64,000 nucleotides of DNA from contig NZ_CP011253.3 of assembly GCF_000972785.3 (NCBI RefSeq), positions 2,356,001 to 2,420,000 of the forward strand. Direction: 5' to 3'. The notes below the pieces were generated by a model. The model searched no databases. It was not told the origin of the DNA and saw only the letters and a list, made by a program, of their open reading frames with translations. A program made the position numbers and the translations under genes. Below, piece after piece: positions 52,697 through 64,000 of this stretch. The DNA comes from Pandoraea oxalativorans (GTDB lineage Bacteria > Pseudomonadota > Gammaproteobacteria > Burkholderiales > Burkholderiaceae). Each line of letters begins with the position of its first letter. The first letter of the stretch is position 1.

Positions 52697-53782
52697 ATGT
52701 CGGGATCGTCTACACCCTCCGTGCCATCCGTCACACTGGCCCAACTGATCGCACGCTTCGGCGGCGAACTGGTGGGCGATGGCAACGTTGCCGTGGAAGG
52801 CCTCGCGCCGCTCGATCGCGCGGGTGCAAAGCAACTGGCCTTCCTGTCCAATCCGCTTTATCTCGCAGAAGTGCCCAACTCGGGTGCGGCTGCTGTCATT
52901 CTCTCCAAAGCCGACTTCGACAAGCTGCCTTCACATGAAGGTCGCGCGTGGATCGTTGCGCCGAATCCGTACGCGTACTTTGCCCGCGTGGCACAGATGT
53001 TCGCCGACGCGGCGACACCGGTGCCTCCTGCTGGCGTCCATCCGAGTGCCGTCGTCGATCCTTCGGCCGTCGTGCCGGCCTCGTGCGTGATTGGGCCGAA
53101 CGTTGTGATCGAAGCGGGGGTGCGTCTGGGCGAGCGCGTCCGTCTGATGGCGAACGTGTTCGTCGGCCGGGGTACGACGCTGGGCGACGATGTGCTCGTG
53201 TATCCGAATGCCACGCTGTATCACACGAGTGTGATCGGTGCGCGTTGCGTGATTCACGCGGGCACGGTCATCGGCTCGGACGGTTTCGGTTTCGCGCCCG
53301 ATTTCTCCGCGACAGGCGGTGAATGGGTGAAGATTCCGCAGGTGGGGCGTGCGGTGATCGAAGACGACGTCGAGATCGGCGCGTCGACGACCATCGACCG
53401 TGGCGCCATGGCGGATACCGTCATCGAGCGCGGCTGCAAGATCGACAATCAGGTGCAGATCGCGCACAACGTGCGTGTCGGCGCCTTTACGGTTATTGCT
53501 GCATGCACCGGTATCGCCGGCAGCAGCACGATCGGTAAATTCTGCATGCTGGGCGGCAACGTCGGCATCGCGGGCCATGTGACGCTTGGAGACAAGGTCA
53601 TCGTGACGGCAAAGTCAGGGGTGTCGAAATCGATTCCCGGCCCGGGCACTTACACCAGCGCGTTTCCGGCGATCCCGAACGCCGAATGGAATAAAAACGC
53701 GGCGATCATGCGCAATCTGGACAAGATGCGCGACCGCGTGCGTCAACTTGAAGCGAAGGTCAAGGACCTGCAAGATAAATGA
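52697..53782 (+). CDS. lpxD: UDP-3-O-acylglucosamine N-acyltransferase LpxD
   Basis: LpxD adds the second hydroxyacyl chain in lipid A synthesis. The 361-residue protein has the uridine-binding N-domain ([16 protein letters not shown]), a left-handed hexapeptide helix (about 105-310) and the catalytic-His region [20 protein letters not shown] near 255. ATG 52697 is preferred; a GTG at 52679 is also in frame. Its stop overlaps the fabZ ATG (ATGA). Confidence 0.96.
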   Translation: MSGSSTPSVPSVTLAQLIARFGGELVGDGNVAVEGLAPLDRAGAKQLAFLSNPLYLAEVPNSGAAAVILSKADFDKLPSHEGRAWIVAPNPYAYFARVAQMFADAATPVPPAGVHPSAVVDPSAVVPASCVIGPNVVIEAGVRLGERVRLMANVFVGRGTTLGDDVLVYPNATLYHTSVIGARCVIHAGTVIGSDGFGFAPDFSATGGEWVKIPQVGRAVIEDDVEIGASTTIDRGAMADTVIERGCKIDNQVQIAHNVRVGAFTVIAACTGIAGSSTIGKFCMLGGNVGIAGHVTLGDKVIVTAKSGVSKSIPGPGTYTSAFPAIPNAEWNKNAAIMRNLDKMRDRVRQLEAKVKDLQDK

Positions 53783-54237
53783 GCGAGACCACTATTACTA
53801 TCGACATCCACAAGATCATGAAGCTGCTGCCGCATCGGTATCCGATGCTGATGGTGGATCGCGTGATCGGACTGGAGCCGCACAAGAACATCAAGGTCAT
53901 CAAGAACGTCACGATCAATGAGCCGTACTTCACCGGCCATTACCCGCAGCGTCCGGTCATGCCGGGTGTGCTGATCGTTGAAGCGTTGGCGCAGGCCGCA
54001 GCGTTGCTCACTTTCTCGGAAGAGGCGGTGCACGACGAAAACACGCTCTATTATTTCGTGGGCATCGAGAACGTACGCTTCAAGCGTCCGGTCGAACCGG
54101 GTGATCAGCTCATTCTCTCGGTCGATTTCATCAGCCACAAGCGCGGTTTTTATAAGTTCAAGGGTGAGGCAACGGTGGACGGCAAGCTGGCTGCCGAAGC
54201 CGAGTTCATGTGCATGGTCAAGAAGAACGGCGAATAA
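53779..54237 (+). CDS. fabZ: 3-hydroxyacyl-ACP dehydratase FabZ
   Basis: FabZ dehydrates beta-hydroxyacyl-ACP in fatty acid synthesis and competes with LpxA/LpxD for hydroxymyristoyl-ACP. The 152-residue hot-dog-fold protein has [19 protein letters not shown] near residue 14 and [20 protein letters not shown] near 55 with the catalytic His and Glu. Four-base overlap with lpxD. Confidence 0.97.
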   Translation: MSETTITIDIHKIMKLLPHRYPMLMVDRVIGLEPHKNIKVIKNVTINEPYFTGHYPQRPVMPGVLIVEALAQAAALLTFSEEAVHDENTLYYFVGIENVRFKRPVEPGDQLILSVDFISHKRGFYKFKGEATVDGKLAAEAEFMCMVKKNGE

Positions 54238-54254
54238 CCGGAACTGAGACGCTC

Positions 54255-55046
54255 ATGACGAACATTCATTCCACTGCCGTCGTCGATCCGAAGGCGCAAC
54301 TCGCGGCCGACGTCGTCGTCGGTCCGTACGCGATTGTCGGCCCGAACGTGACGGTCGGCGCCGGTACGCAGATTCTTGCGCATACGGTGATCGACGGTCA
54401 TACGACGCTGGGCGAGGGCAACAAGATCGGCCCGTTCGCATCGGTCGGCGGTGTTCCGCAGGATATGAAGTATGCGGGCGAGCCGACCAGGCTCGTTATC
54501 GGTGATCGCAATACGATTCGCGAGTTCACGACCATCCACACCGGTACGGTGCAGGACGGTGGTCTGACGAGTGTCGGCAACGACAACTGGATCATGGCCT
54601 ACGTGCACATCGCGCACGATTGCCACGTTGGTAATCACACGGTGTTCTCTAGCAACGCGCAGTTGGCGGGCCATGTCCATGTCGACGACTGGGCCATCAT
54701 CGGCGGCATGACCGGTGTGCATCAGTTCGTGCGCATCGGTGCTCACGCGATGGTGGGCGGTGCGTCGGTGCTGGTGCAGGACGTGCCGTCGTTCGTGATC
54801 GCCTCGGGTGACCGTGCGGTACCGTACGGCATCAACGTCGAAGGGCTGCGTCGTCGCGGGTTTTCCGCCGATGCAATCACGGCACTGCGCCACGCGTACA
54901 AACTGCTCTACAAGAGCGGGTTGACGTTGGACGAAGCCAAGGTGCAAATCGAAGCCTTCGGCAATGCCGGTGCCCCGGACGTCTTCGAGGCAGTGCGCGC
55001 ACTCCTCGATTTCCTCAACGCAAGCACGCGCGGTATCGTGCGCTGA
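54255..55046 (+). CDS. lpxA: UDP-N-acetylglucosamine O-acyltransferase LpxA
   Basis: LpxA performs the first acylation of lipid A synthesis. The 263-residue hexapeptide-repeat protein starts [20 protein letters not shown] and has [19 protein letters not shown] near residue 65, and the catalytic-His block [14 protein letters not shown] near 115, then the C-terminal helical domain ([18 protein letters not shown]). ATG 54255 is the family start. Confidence 0.97.
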   Translation: MTNIHSTAVVDPKAQLAADVVVGPYAIVGPNVTVGAGTQILAHTVIDGHTTLGEGNKIGPFASVGGVPQDMKYAGEPTRLVIGDRNTIREFTTIHTGTVQDGGLTSVGNDNWIMAYVHIAHDCHVGNHTVFSSNAQLAGHVHVDDWAIIGGMTGVHQFVRIGAHAMVGGASVLVQDVPSFVIASGDRAVPYGINVEGLRRRGFSADAITALRHAYKLLYKSGLTLDEAKVQIEAFGNAGAPDVFEAVRALLDFLNASTRGIVR

Positions 55047-55049
55047 CCT

Positions 55050-56225
55050 ATGCCGCCGACCCTTCCCGGCGCCGGCCAGCGAACCCTGGCGATGGTGGCC
55101 GGGGAGCTGTCAGGCGATCTCATTGCCGGCAACGTGCTTGCCGGTCTCAAGCAGAGTCTTCCGGCCGACATCGCCTACGCGGGTGTCGGAGGTCCGCACA
55201 TGGCGGAAGAGGGCTTCGACGCCTATTGGCCGATCGACAAGCTCTCCGTCATGGGCTACGTCGAAGTCATCAAGCATCTGCGCGAAATCCTATCGATTCG
55301 AAAGCAACTGCGCGAGCGCTGGCTGGCGGAAAAGCCGATGGCGTTCGTCGGCTTCGATGCGCCGGACTTCAACTTCGATCTCGAAATCAAGCTGCGTGAA
55401 GCGGGCATTCCGACGATTCACTTCGTGAGCCCGTCGATCTGGGCGTGGCGCGGTGGACGCATCAAGAAGATCAAGCGCGCCGTCGATCACATGCTGTGCC
55501 TGTTTCCGTTCGAACCCGAGATCTATCACCGTGCAGGCATCGACGCCACGTTCGTCGGTCATCCGATGGCGGACAAGATTCCGATGGTGCCCGACGTCGC
55601 AGGGGCGCGCGCCACATTGGGGCTTCAGGGCGATGGGCCCGTCGTTGCGATTCTGCCGGGCAGTCGTACGTCTGAAGTGCAGCGTCTCACGCCGGTGTTT
55701 TTCGCGGCGATGCGTCTGCTGGCCAAGCGAGATCCGTCGATTCGATTCGTTCTGCCGGTTGCAACGCCCCGTCTGCGCGTGCTGATGCAGCCGATTTTCG
55801 ATGCGCATAGCGACTTCAATCTGACGGTGATCGACGGACGTGCGCCGCTGGCATTGGAAGCCGCAGACAGCGTGCTTCTTGCCAGCGGGACAGCAACGCT
55901 GGAAGCCGCGCTGTACAAAAAGCCGATGGTGATCTCGTATAAGGTGCCCTGGCTGACGGCGCAGATTATGAAACGCCAGGGCTATTTGCCTTACGTCGGC
56001 TTGCCGAACATTCTGTGCGGCGAGTTCGTCGTGCCGGAGCTGTTGCAACATTTCGCAACGCCGGAAGCGCTGGCCAATGCGGTCTGGCAGCAATTGACCG
56101 ATCCGGCGTTGCGCGCATCGCTGCAAGCGCGTTTCACGAAGATTCACGAGGAATTGCGTCAGAACACGGCAGCGCGTTCGGCGGAAGTCATCGAGCGTGT
56201 GCTGCGCGAAAAGGGGCGGCTATGA
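55050..56225 (+). CDS. lpxB: Lipid-A-disaccharide synthase LpxB
   Basis: LpxB (glycosyltransferase family 19) joins UDP-diacylglucosamine and lipid X on the inner membrane's cytoplasmic face. The 391-residue protein has [20 protein letters not shown] near residue 15, [17 protein letters not shown] near 100, [19 protein letters not shown] near 125 and [14 protein letters not shown] near 200. It starts three bases after lpxA and its TGA overlaps the rnhB ATG. Confidence 0.97.
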   Translation: MPPTLPGAGQRTLAMVAGELSGDLIAGNVLAGLKQSLPADIAYAGVGGPHMAEEGFDAYWPIDKLSVMGYVEVIKHLREILSIRKQLRERWLAEKPMAFVGFDAPDFNFDLEIKLREAGIPTIHFVSPSIWAWRGGRIKKIKRAVDHMLCLFPFEPEIYHRAGIDATFVGHPMADKIPMVPDVAGARATLGLQGDGPVVAILPGSRTSEVQRLTPVFFAAMRLLAKRDPSIRFVLPVATPRLRVLMQPIFDAHSDFNLTVIDGRAPLALEAADSVLLASGTATLEAALYKKPMVISYKVPWLTAQIMKRQGYLPYVGLPNILCGEFVVPELLQHFATPEALANAVWQQLTDPALRASLQARFTKIHEELRQNTAARSAEVIERVLREKGRL

Positions 56226-56971
56226 CGAACGACGGGACAGGGCGTCGGACCACGCGCAAGATTGCCGTGATCGATGGCGTGCCGTCTCCCGCCGCTAAGC
56301 CCCGGACGCGTGCGGTAAAGGCAACGCCTCCTCAAATGGTGTTCGACCTTTTCGCGGATATCGCGGCCGATCTGACTTGCGGCGTGGATGAGGTCGGGCG
56401 CGGACCGCTGGCGGGGCCGGTCGTGACCGCAGCGGTGATTCTCGACCCATCGCGCCCGATCAAAGGGTTGGCCGATTCGAAGAAGCTCACGGCACTTCGT
56501 CGCGAGGCGCTTTATGAGGAAATCGTCGAGCGCTCGCTGGCGTTTTGCATTGCCGAAGCGAGCGTGGCGGAAATCGATTCCCTGAATATCCTTCACGCGA
56601 CGATGCTCGCCATGCAGCGCGCGGTGAACGGACTTACGCGTGTGCCGGCACTGGCGCTCATCGATGGCAATCGATGCCCCGTGTTGCCAATGCGTGCCGA
56701 GGCCGTGATCAAGGGGGACGACAAGGTGCCTGCGATTTCGGCTGCGTCGATTCTGGCGAAAGTCACGCGTGACCGTCAGTTGGCGGCACTTCACGACGAG
56801 TTTCCGCAGTACGGTTTCGACGAGCACGTCGGATACGGCACGCCCAGACACCTCGAAGCGCTGCGCGCCCATGGACCCAGTCCGCATCATCGCCAGTCGT
56901 TTGCGCCTGTGCGCGAAGCGTTTGAAATTTTCGGCACGTTGACGGTGTCACGCGCGGTCCGCACGTCATGA
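56222..56971 (+). CDS. rnhB: Ribonuclease HII
   Basis: RNase HII excises ribonucleotides from DNA. The catalytic core starts at [20 protein letters not shown] near residue 55 (first DE pair); further acidic residues are in [12 protein letters not shown], and [15 protein letters not shown] is typical. The 249-residue product carries about 50 extra N-terminal residues, basic and Pro/Ala-rich. ATG 56222 lies within ATGA overlapping lpxB, the same junction type as the next gene. Confidence 0.95.
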   Translation: MTNDGTGRRTTRKIAVIDGVPSPAAKPRTRAVKATPPQMVFDLFADIAADLTCGVDEVGRGPLAGPVVTAAVILDPSRPIKGLADSKKLTALRREALYEEIVERSLAFCIAEASVAEIDSLNILHATMLAMQRAVNGLTRVPALALIDGNRCPVLPMRAEAVIKGDDKVPAISAASILAKVTRDRQLAALHDEFPQYGFDEHVGYGTPRHLEALRAHGPSPHHRQSFAPVREAFEIFGTLTVSRAVRTS

Positions 56972-57747
56972 AGCTCATCAGTTCCAAAGACAATCCCTTC
57001 TACAAGCGCCTGAAGGCACTCGCGCAGTCGAACCAGCAGCGCCGCAAGCTGGGGCAGACGCTGCTCGAAGGCGTGCATCTTGCCGACGCCTATCTCGGTG
57101 CGCTAGGACAGCCACTCGTTTGCGTCGCGGCAGAATCGGCGCTGGATAACGACGAAGTCGCTCAGATTTGGGCACGGGTCGAGGCGGATCGACGCGTGTG
57201 TCTGCCCGAGGCGCTGTTCGAGCCGTTGTCGACGTTGGTCAACGGCGTGTCGCTGCTCTTCGTGGTGGAGATGCCTTCGGGGCGTTTGCCGTCATCGCAA
57301 ACGACCGACTGCGTGATTCTCGATGCTGTGCAGGACGCAGGCAACGTTGGCTCCATCCTGCGCAGCGCAGCGGCCGCAGGCGTGCGCGACGTCTACTGCA
57401 TGTCAGGCACGGCGCTTACGTGGTCGAGCAAAGTGTTGCGCTCGGGCATGGGCGCGCATTTTTCGTTGAACATCGTCGAGCATTGCACGCCGGATTCGCT
57501 GGCGCCGCGACTGTCGGTGCCATTGTTGGCCACAAGCCTGCAAGCGAGTACGTCACTCTACGAGCAGGATTTACGTCATCCGGTGGCGTGGGTGTTCGGC
57601 AACGAAGGGGCGGGGGTGTCGCCCCATTGGCTTGAACGTGTGCAGACACCGATCCGCATTCCTCAGCCGGGCGGCATGGAGTCGCTGAATGTCGCGGCGT
57701 GCGCAGCGATTTGCTTGTTCGAGGCGGTGCGACAGCGCTTGTCGTAA
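56968..57747 (+). CDS. TrmH/SpoU-family RNA 2'-O-methyltransferase
   Basis: It is a SPOUT-fold SAM enzyme methylating a ribose 2'-OH in tRNA or rRNA. The three SpoU motifs are [17 protein letters not shown] near residue 120, [13 protein letters not shown] near 207 and [20 protein letters not shown] near 230. An N-terminal substrate-binding domain (about 1-95) is present. The RNA target is not deducible. It overlaps rnhB by four bases and is followed by a terminator, so it ends the long rpsB-to-rnhB run. Confidence 0.92.
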   Translation: MKLISSKDNPFYKRLKALAQSNQQRRKLGQTLLEGVHLADAYLGALGQPLVCVAAESALDNDEVAQIWARVEADRRVCLPEALFEPLSTLVNGVSLLFVVEMPSGRLPSSQTTDCVILDAVQDAGNVGSILRSAAAAGVRDVYCMSGTALTWSSKVLRSGMGAHFSLNIVEHCTPDSLAPRLSVPLLATSLQASTSLYEQDLRHPVAWVFGNEGAGVSPHWLERVQTPIRIPQPGGMESLNVAACAAICLFEAVRQRLS

Positions 57748-57765
57748 GTTGGCCGGTGCGAATGA

Positions 57766-57791
57766 AAAAGGGACGCTTATGCGTCCCTTTT
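57766..57791. terminator. Bidirectional terminator between the methyltransferase and ppsR
   Basis: AAAAGGGACGC-ttat-GCGTCCCTTTT is a perfect 11-bp stem with A and T flanks, serving both convergent genes. Confidence 0.92.
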
Positions 57792-57841
57792 GCGTTGCTA
57801 TCGTGCTGAATGGCACTCAAGCAGGCGTCGACCGACGTTAG

Positions 57842-58732
57842 TTAGTAGACGTCGCGCTCCAGCTTGATTTCCTGAAGGATCGTCGTCGCGATTTCCTCAA
57901 TCGACTTGTGCGTCGAGGAGAGCCACTTGATCCCTTCGCGGCGCATCATGGCCTCGGCTTCGTTGACCTCGTAGCGGCAGTTTTCTAGCGACGCATACTT
58001 GCTGCCCGGACGACGCTCGTTGCGGATTTCGGAAAGTCGTTGCGGATCGATGGAAAGTCCGAAAATCTTATCCTTGTACTGGTCGAGTGTGGAGGGCAGT
58101 TTCTCGCGCTCGAAATCGTCGGGGATCAGCGGATAGTTGGCAGCCTTCACGCCGTACTGCATGGCGAGATAGAGCGTCGTTGGCGTCTTCCCGCTGCGTG
58201 ACACGCCCACGAGAATCACGTCGGCGCTTTGCAGGTTCTTGTTGGACTGGCCGTCGTCGTGGGCGAGCGAGAAGTTCACCGCCTCGATCCGGTTCTTGTA
58301 CGCTTCGCTGTCGGCGTTCTGGTGCACGCGGCCGATAGCATGCATCGACTTGAGATTGAGTTCCTGCTCCAGCGGCTCGATGAACGTCTGGAACATGTCG
58401 AGAATCACGCCCTGGCAATTGCGCAGGATTTCGTTGGCCCTGGCGTCCACCAACGTGCTGAAAATGATCGGACGAACGTTTTCGGTCCGATACATTTCAT
58501 TGATGCGTTGGGCCGTCTCATAGGCTTTATCGACGGAATCCACGAACGGAACGCGAATCTGACGGAAACGCATCTCGAATTGCGCCAGGATCGAATGCGC
58601 AAACGTCTCGGCCGTAATCCCTGTGCCATCGGAGACGATGAAGACGGGCCGCGCGGCAACCGGTTTGACCGGCGCGGCGGGGGCGTCAGGGGCGGGTGTC
58701 AGGGAATCTCCGGGAGTGAGGGCGTCGCTCAT
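57842..58732 (-). CDS. ppsR: PEP synthase regulatory protein (kinase/pyrophosphorylase, DUF299)
   Basis: PpsR inactivates and reactivates PEP synthase by ADP-dependent phosphorylation and phosphate-dependent dephosphorylation of a threonine. The 296-residue protein has VFIVSDGTGITAETFAHSIL near residue 30, and the P-loop GVSRSGKTPTTLYLAMQYG near 180. The predicted promoter places the transcript start almost on an ATG at 58756, so I take the ATG at 58732 (MSDALTPGD). It is divergent from its target ppsA. Confidence 0.94.
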   Translation of the reverse strand: MSDALTPGDSLTPAPDAPAAPVKPVAARPVFIVSDGTGITAETFAHSILAQFEMRFRQIRVPFVDSVDKAYETAQRINEMYRTENVRPIIFSTLVDARANEILRNCQGVILDMFQTFIEPLEQELNLKSMHAIGRVHQNADSEAYKNRIEAVNFSLAHDDGQSNKNLQSADVILVGVSRSGKTPTTLYLAMQYGVKAANYPLIPDDFEREKLPSTLDQYKDKIFGLSIDPQRLSEIRNERRPGSKYASLENCRYEVNEAEAMMRREGIKWLSSTHKSIEEIATTILQEIKLERDVY

Positions 58733-58764
58733 GCGCAGAATCGCAAAATGGTGCATTGCACGGT

Positions 58765-58793
58765 AGAATAGCGGCAACTTGTTGGATAAGCAA
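58765..58793 (-). promoter_or_regulatory. Sigma-70 promoter of ppsR
   Basis: On the minus strand TTGCTT (complement of 58788-58793) and TATTCT (complement of 58765-58770) are exactly 17 bases apart. The -35 lies inside the left arm of the inverted repeat, so that element and ppsR expression may be linked. Confidence 0.65.
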
Positions 58794-58933
58794 TTGCGCG
58801 ACCATCGCGCCCGGTTCCATGTCAGCCCCGCCTGACGGGGCGCTCCGGGAAATGACGGTGGTTCGATGCAGGACGTCGGGCGGTAGCCCCTGGTTCCCGG
58901 CGCTGCCAAGGCGCGATTTCTTATCCAACAGGT
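58777..58933 (+). ncRNA. Candidate structured RNA or MITE-like inverted repeat, upstream of ppsA
   Basis: ACTTGTTGGATAAG (58777-58790) pairs with CTTATCCAACAGGT (58920-58933). After one mismatch AATTGCGC (58792-58799) pairs with GCGCGATT. Inside, GCCCCG-cctga-CGGGGC (58825-58841) competes with a GGCGC-u-CCGGGAA / UUCCCGG..GC.GCC stem (58840-58852 with 58891-58904). A plus-strand TAGAAT at 58764-58769 would start a transcript at about 58776, the first base before the stem. It resembles 6S-like RNAs in having paired ends, but I cannot confirm any family; it could equally be a mobile inverted repeat. Confidence 0.45.
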
Positions 58934-58934
58934 C

Positions 58935-58979
58935 GACCGGCCCATGTCAGGCCCAGCCGGTCCGCCGAGAATTTTTTTT
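58935..58979 (+). terminator. Hairpin plus T8 just before ppsA, possible attenuator
   Basis: GACCGG (58935-58940) pairs with CCGGTC (58957-58962). Nine bases later comes a run of eight T (58972-58979), 18 bases before ppsA. The gap weakens it as a classical terminator, but it could end the upstream RNA or attenuate ppsA. Confidence 0.4.
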
Positions 58980-58997
58980 CTTACCTTAGGGGCTTTT

Positions 58998-61388
<2,391 letters not shown>

Positions 61389-61500
61389 GCGTCGCGAGAA
61401 ACACCTGAAATAGGAAGCGTCCGAGCGGCATCTCGGACGCCACTGAAAGGCTGCGTCACCCCTTGGGACGCGTGCGCTGATCGGTGAGTTTCGTGCTATA

Positions 61501-61527
61501 AACCCCGGTATAAAACCGGGGTTTTTT
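61501..61527 (+). terminator. Terminator after ppsA, 17 bases before nfeD
   Basis: AACCCCGGT-ataaa-ACCGGGGTT (61501-61523) is a perfect 9-bp stem with six T. It lies immediately ahead of the nfeD start, so it may also regulate that gene; TATAAA at 61497-61502 overlaps its left edge. Confidence 0.88.
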
Positions 61528-61544
61528 CGTTTCTGGGAGTTGCG

Positions 61545-61979
61545 ATGGAGCAGGCTTGGCTTTGGTTCGGCGTGGCTGGGTTGATCGTGGTGCTGGAGCT
61601 GGCGAGCGGGACGTTCTATCTCCTGATGGTGGCGCTTGGCGTGGCGGCCGGCGGCGTTGCGGCGCTGCTGCGTGCCGACGGGCCGTTGCAGTGGGTGGTG
61701 GCGGCAATCGTCGCCGGGGTGGCGGTCTGGTTGTTGCGACGCAGCCGGTTCGGGCGGCGTCGTATCAAGGTCGATGCGTCGGCTGACCCCAACACCAACC
61801 TCGATATCGGTCAGCGTTTGCATGTCGAGGCATGGCGTCCCGATGGTCAGGCGCGCGCCATGTACCGGGGCGCAGAGTGGGATGTGGAACTGATGCCGGG
61901 AGAAGTGCCCGATGCCGGATGGTTCGTCATCCGCGAGGTGCGCGGTAGCCGGTTGTACGTCGCGCATGTGGCGGCATAG
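61545..61979 (+). CDS. NfeD family membrane protein (short form)
   Basis: NfeD proteins pair with SPFH/stomatin-like proteins in membrane microdomains. This 144-residue protein has two or three hydrophobic segments (about residues 5-25, 28-50 and 53-70) and a C-terminal OB-like domain (about 85-144: LHVEAWRPDGQARAMYRGAE, DAGWFVIREVRGSRLYV). It lacks the ClpP-like protease of long forms. The next gene is its SPFH partner, 172 bases on. Confidence 0.9.
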   Translation: MEQAWLWFGVAGLIVVLELASGTFYLLMVALGVAAGGVAALLRADGPLQWVVAAIVAGVAVWLLRRSRFGRRRIKVDASADPNTNLDIGQRLHVEAWRPDGQARAMYRGAEWDVELMPGEVPDAGWFVIREVRGSRLYVAHVAA

Positions 61980-62005
61980 ATCGCACAGATCGCGCAGATT
62001 GCGCA
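61979..62005 (+). repeat. Three tandem 9-bp units after nfeD
   Basis: GATCGCACA, GATCGCGCA and GATTGCGCA follow each other directly from the last base of the nfeD stop codon. The rest of the 172-base gap shows no clear signal. Confidence 0.6.
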
Positions 62006-62151
62006 GTTCCATGGCCGACGTCGATGCTTCTCGCCCGATGTCGGTCCGTGGACAGAACACTTCGGCGTCGTTGCGGTCAGACGACATGTCCCGCCATTGC
62101 GGGGCGTCGGGGAACTAGCTGGCCACCAAGGTCGGCGCTTCAGGGGAAAAC

Positions 62152-63126
62152 ATGTTATCCAACGTCGCATTCATTCTCTTCATCATCGCGGTGATCATCG
62201 CGGCCCGGTCGATCAAGATCGTGCCGCAGCAGCACGCGTGGGTGGTGGAGCGTCTCGGTAAGTATCACGGGACGCTTACACCGGGCCTGTCGATCGTCGT
62301 GCCGTTTGTCGACCGTGTCGCTTACAAGCACGTGCTCAAGGAAATTCCGCTCGACGTTCCGAGCCAGATCTGTATCACCAAGGACAACACGCAGCTGCAG
62401 GTGGACGGCATTCTGTACTTCCAGGTGACGGATCCGATGAAGGCGTCGTACGGCTCGAGCAACTTTATCGTGGCCATTACACAGCTCGCACAGACGACCC
62501 TGCGCAGCGTGGTCGGCAAGCTGGAACTGGACAAGACGTTCGAGGAGCGGGAGTTCATCAATCACAGCGTGGTGAATGCGCTCGATGAAGCGGCGGCGAA
62601 CTGGGGCGTGAAGGTCCTGCGCTACGAGATCAAGGATCTGACGCCGCCGAAGGAAATTCTGCACGCCATGCAGGCGCAGATCACGGCAGAGCGTGAAAAG
62701 CGTGCGTTGATCGCAGCCTCGGAAGGGAAGAAGCAGGAGCAGATCAACCTGGCGTCAGGTGCGCGCGAGGCGGCGATTCAGAAGTCGGAAGGCGAGCGTC
62801 AGGCGGCGATCAACCAGGCGCAGGGCGAGGCGGCGGCCATCCTTGCCGTGGCGGAGGCCAACGCCGAAGCCATCCACAAGATTGCCACGGCGATTCAGAC
62901 GCAAGGCGGGATGGAAGCCGTCAACCTGAAGGTCGCCGAGCAGTATGTCGACGCCTTCAGCAAGGTCGCCAAGACGAACAACACGCTGATCGTGCCGGGC
63001 AACTTTTCGGACATGAGCGGCATGATCGCATCGGCACTCAAGATCGTGCGTGGCACCGAGGGTGGCTCGAATGCCCCTGTCGACGGTAGCACTGGCGGCT
63101 TCGGCAACTCTGCGCCGCGCCGTTAA
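62152..63126 (+). CDS. SPFH/band 7 (stomatin-like, QmcA-type) protein
   Basis: SPFH proteins form membrane-anchored oligomers that scaffold proteases or lipids. The 324-residue protein has one N-terminal membrane helix (NVAFILFIIAVIIAA), the band 7 domain (about 20-180: VERLGKYHGTLTPGLSIVVP) and a coiled coil rich in Ala, Glu and Gln (about 180-260). The pairing with NfeD matches the E. coli qmcA-ybbJ arrangement. The function is inferred from family. Confidence 0.92.
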   Translation: MLSNVAFILFIIAVIIAARSIKIVPQQHAWVVERLGKYHGTLTPGLSIVVPFVDRVAYKHVLKEIPLDVPSQICITKDNTQLQVDGILYFQVTDPMKASYGSSNFIVAITQLAQTTLRSVVGKLELDKTFEEREFINHSVVNALDEAAANWGVKVLRYEIKDLTPPKEILHAMQAQITAEREKRALIAASEGKKQEQINLASGAREAAIQKSEGERQAAINQAQGEAAAILAVAEANAEAIHKIATAIQTQGGMEAVNLKVAEQYVDAFSKVAKTNNTLIVPGNFSDMSGMIASALKIVRGTEGGSNAPVDGSTGGFGNSAPRR

Positions 63127-63189
63127 GTGAAAGCGGGCGGACGAGGGTGCCGGGAGGCGCCCTCAGTCGCGCAGATGACTGACGAAATG

Positions 63190-63218
63190 AAAACGGCCCG
63201 AGCGGGCCGTTTTCTTTT
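63190..63218. terminator. Terminator between the SPFH gene and smpB
   Basis: AAAACGGCCC-gagc-GGGCCGTTTT (63190-63213) is a perfect 10-bp stem followed by CTTTT; A and T flanks allow bidirectional use between the convergent genes. Confidence 0.9.
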
Positions 63219-63262
63219 GCGCGCGAGCGCTGTCGCGCTTCATTTGTCCTTCAGCGTCTATC

Positions 63263-63709
63263 TCAGGTCGGATTGCGCATGAGGCGCGCTTTCTCGCGAT
63301 TCCAATCGCGTTCCTTTTCCGTCTCTCGCTTGTCGTGCAGCTTCTTGCCCTTGCCCAGCCCGATCTCGCATTTCACGAGGCCCTTGCTGTAGTGAAAGTT
63401 AAGCGGGACGATCGTGTAGCCGCGTTGCTCGACTTTGCCGATGAGTTTCTTGATTTCATCGGCTTTGAGCAGCAGTTTTCGGGTGCGGACCGGATCGGGG
63501 TTGATGTGCGTCGATGCCGATTGCAGCGGGCTGATGTGCGCGCCGATCAGAAAGATCTCGCCATTCTTGATGACGACATAGCCTTCCTTGATCTGCGCCC
63601 GCCCGGCGCGAATAGCCTTGACTTCCCACCCTTCGAGCGCGATGCCGGCTTCGAATCGCTCCTCGATGAAGTAGTCGAAGAAGGCCTTTCTGTTGTCGAT
63701 GATGCTCAT
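63263..63709 (-). CDS. smpB: SsrA-binding protein SmpB
   Basis: SmpB delivers tmRNA to stalled ribosomes. The 148-residue protein starts [20 protein letters not shown] and has [20 protein letters not shown] near residue 22, [13 protein letters not shown] near 50, and the basic C-terminal tail [23 protein letters not shown] 63709 is the normal start; the open frame continuing upstream is ignored. No ssrA gene was seen nearby. Confidence 0.97.
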   Translation of the reverse strand: MSIIDNRKAFFDYFIEERFEAGIALEGWEVKAIRAGRAQIKEGYVVIKNGEIFLIGAHISPLQSASTHINPDPVRTRKLLLKADEIKKLIGKVEQRGYTIVPLNFHYSKGLVKCEIGLGKGKKLHDKRETEKERDWNREKARLMRNPT

Positions 63710-63856
63710 GGATCCTTGGCGGGGTAACTTGGTCGGACCCGGTGAGTCGGGCTCGGGTAAAATAGCGATTTTAACAAAGAGTCTCGGCAAGAGGCGGCTT
63801 GCGACACACGCGCATCGACAGCGCACGTATCGCATGCACTCACAGCCCGACAGACG

Positions 63857-64000
63857 ATGGCCGAAGTCAGTAAAACCGTTCTCGTGCATTTTTCCGACGA
63901 GCAAATGTACGATCTGGTGACCAATGTCGCCGATTACCCTAAATTCCTGCCGTGGTGCGGCGGTGTCGATATTCGGCATCAGGACGAGCACAGCATGGAA
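63857..64000 (+). CDS. RatA/COQ10-type START domain protein, N-terminal part
   Basis: The frame is open to the end of the window. [20 protein letters not shown] followed by [16 protein letters not shown] matches the RatA/Coq10 START-like family, which binds ubiquinone; some members are called ribosome-association toxin RatA. The divergent neighbour smpB is the standard partner in proteobacteria. Only the first 48 residues are visible. Confidence 0.88.
   Translation, partial: MAEVSKTVLVHFSDEQMYDLVTNVADYPKFLPWCGGVDIRHQDEHSME

Noticed and set aside
58856..58866. GGTGGTTCGAT, considered as a tRNA T-arm
   Set aside because: No complementary T-stem, acceptor stem or anticodon arm could be built around it.

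Overview
The window is chromosomal DNA of a high-GC betaproteobacterium of the order Burkholderiales. Gene content and order (dapC-dapD-arsC family-dapE-prmB; smc-zipA-ligA; rpsB-tsf-pyrH-frr-uppS-cdsA-dxr-rseP-bamA-skp-lpxD-fabZ-lpxA-lpxB-rnhB; ppsR/ppsA; smpB/ratA) are those of Burkholderia, Ralstonia or Pandoraea. Pandoraea is my best guess, but that is an inference and was not tested by search. I see no insertion sequence, prophage, CRISPR array, rRNA, tRNA or obviously broken gene.

Layout. 0-11 kb: the end of malate synthase, a proline iminopeptidase, a 962-residue internally duplicated protein with NleG/U-box-like segments, a DEAD-box RNA helicase with an RG-rich tail and a long leader, then tsaB-rimI-family 4 uracil-DNA glycosylase-DUF1853. 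10.4-18 kb: thiD-lplT, divergent alr-radA, and yheS followed by an unknown gene. 18.2-20.5 kb: an accessory patch of three tandem paralogues resembling carbohydrate-binding beta-sandwich proteins, preceded by a perfect 16-bp LuxR-type palindrome placed as in a class II quorum-sensing promoter. 20.5-26.7 kb: cls, prmB and the succinylase-branch lysine genes dapE, dapD and dapC, all on the minus strand.

27-41.6 kb: a DMT exporter, smc-zipA-ligA-def, then on the minus strand map, glnD and a pseudouridine synthase with a seven-fold Arg/Asp-rich repeat. 41.6-57.7 kb: one long co-directional run from ribosomal protein S2 through translation factors, UMP kinase, isoprenoid and phospholipid synthesis, outer-membrane assembly (RseP, BamA, Skp) and lipid A synthesis (LpxD, FabZ, LpxA, LpxB), ending with RNase HII and an RNA methyltransferase. 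This run couples translation, membrane lipid supply and envelope building. 57.8-64 kb: ppsR and ppsA are divergent around an unusual 157-nt structured inverted repeat, followed by nfeD-SPFH and the divergent smpB/ratA pair.

The best candidates for undescribed biology are (i) the LuxR-box-headed triplicate of NGDF..G.F.GW proteins at 18.3-20.5 kb, (ii) the duplicated U-box-like protein at 1.6-4.5 kb, and (iii) the structured element between ppsR and ppsA.
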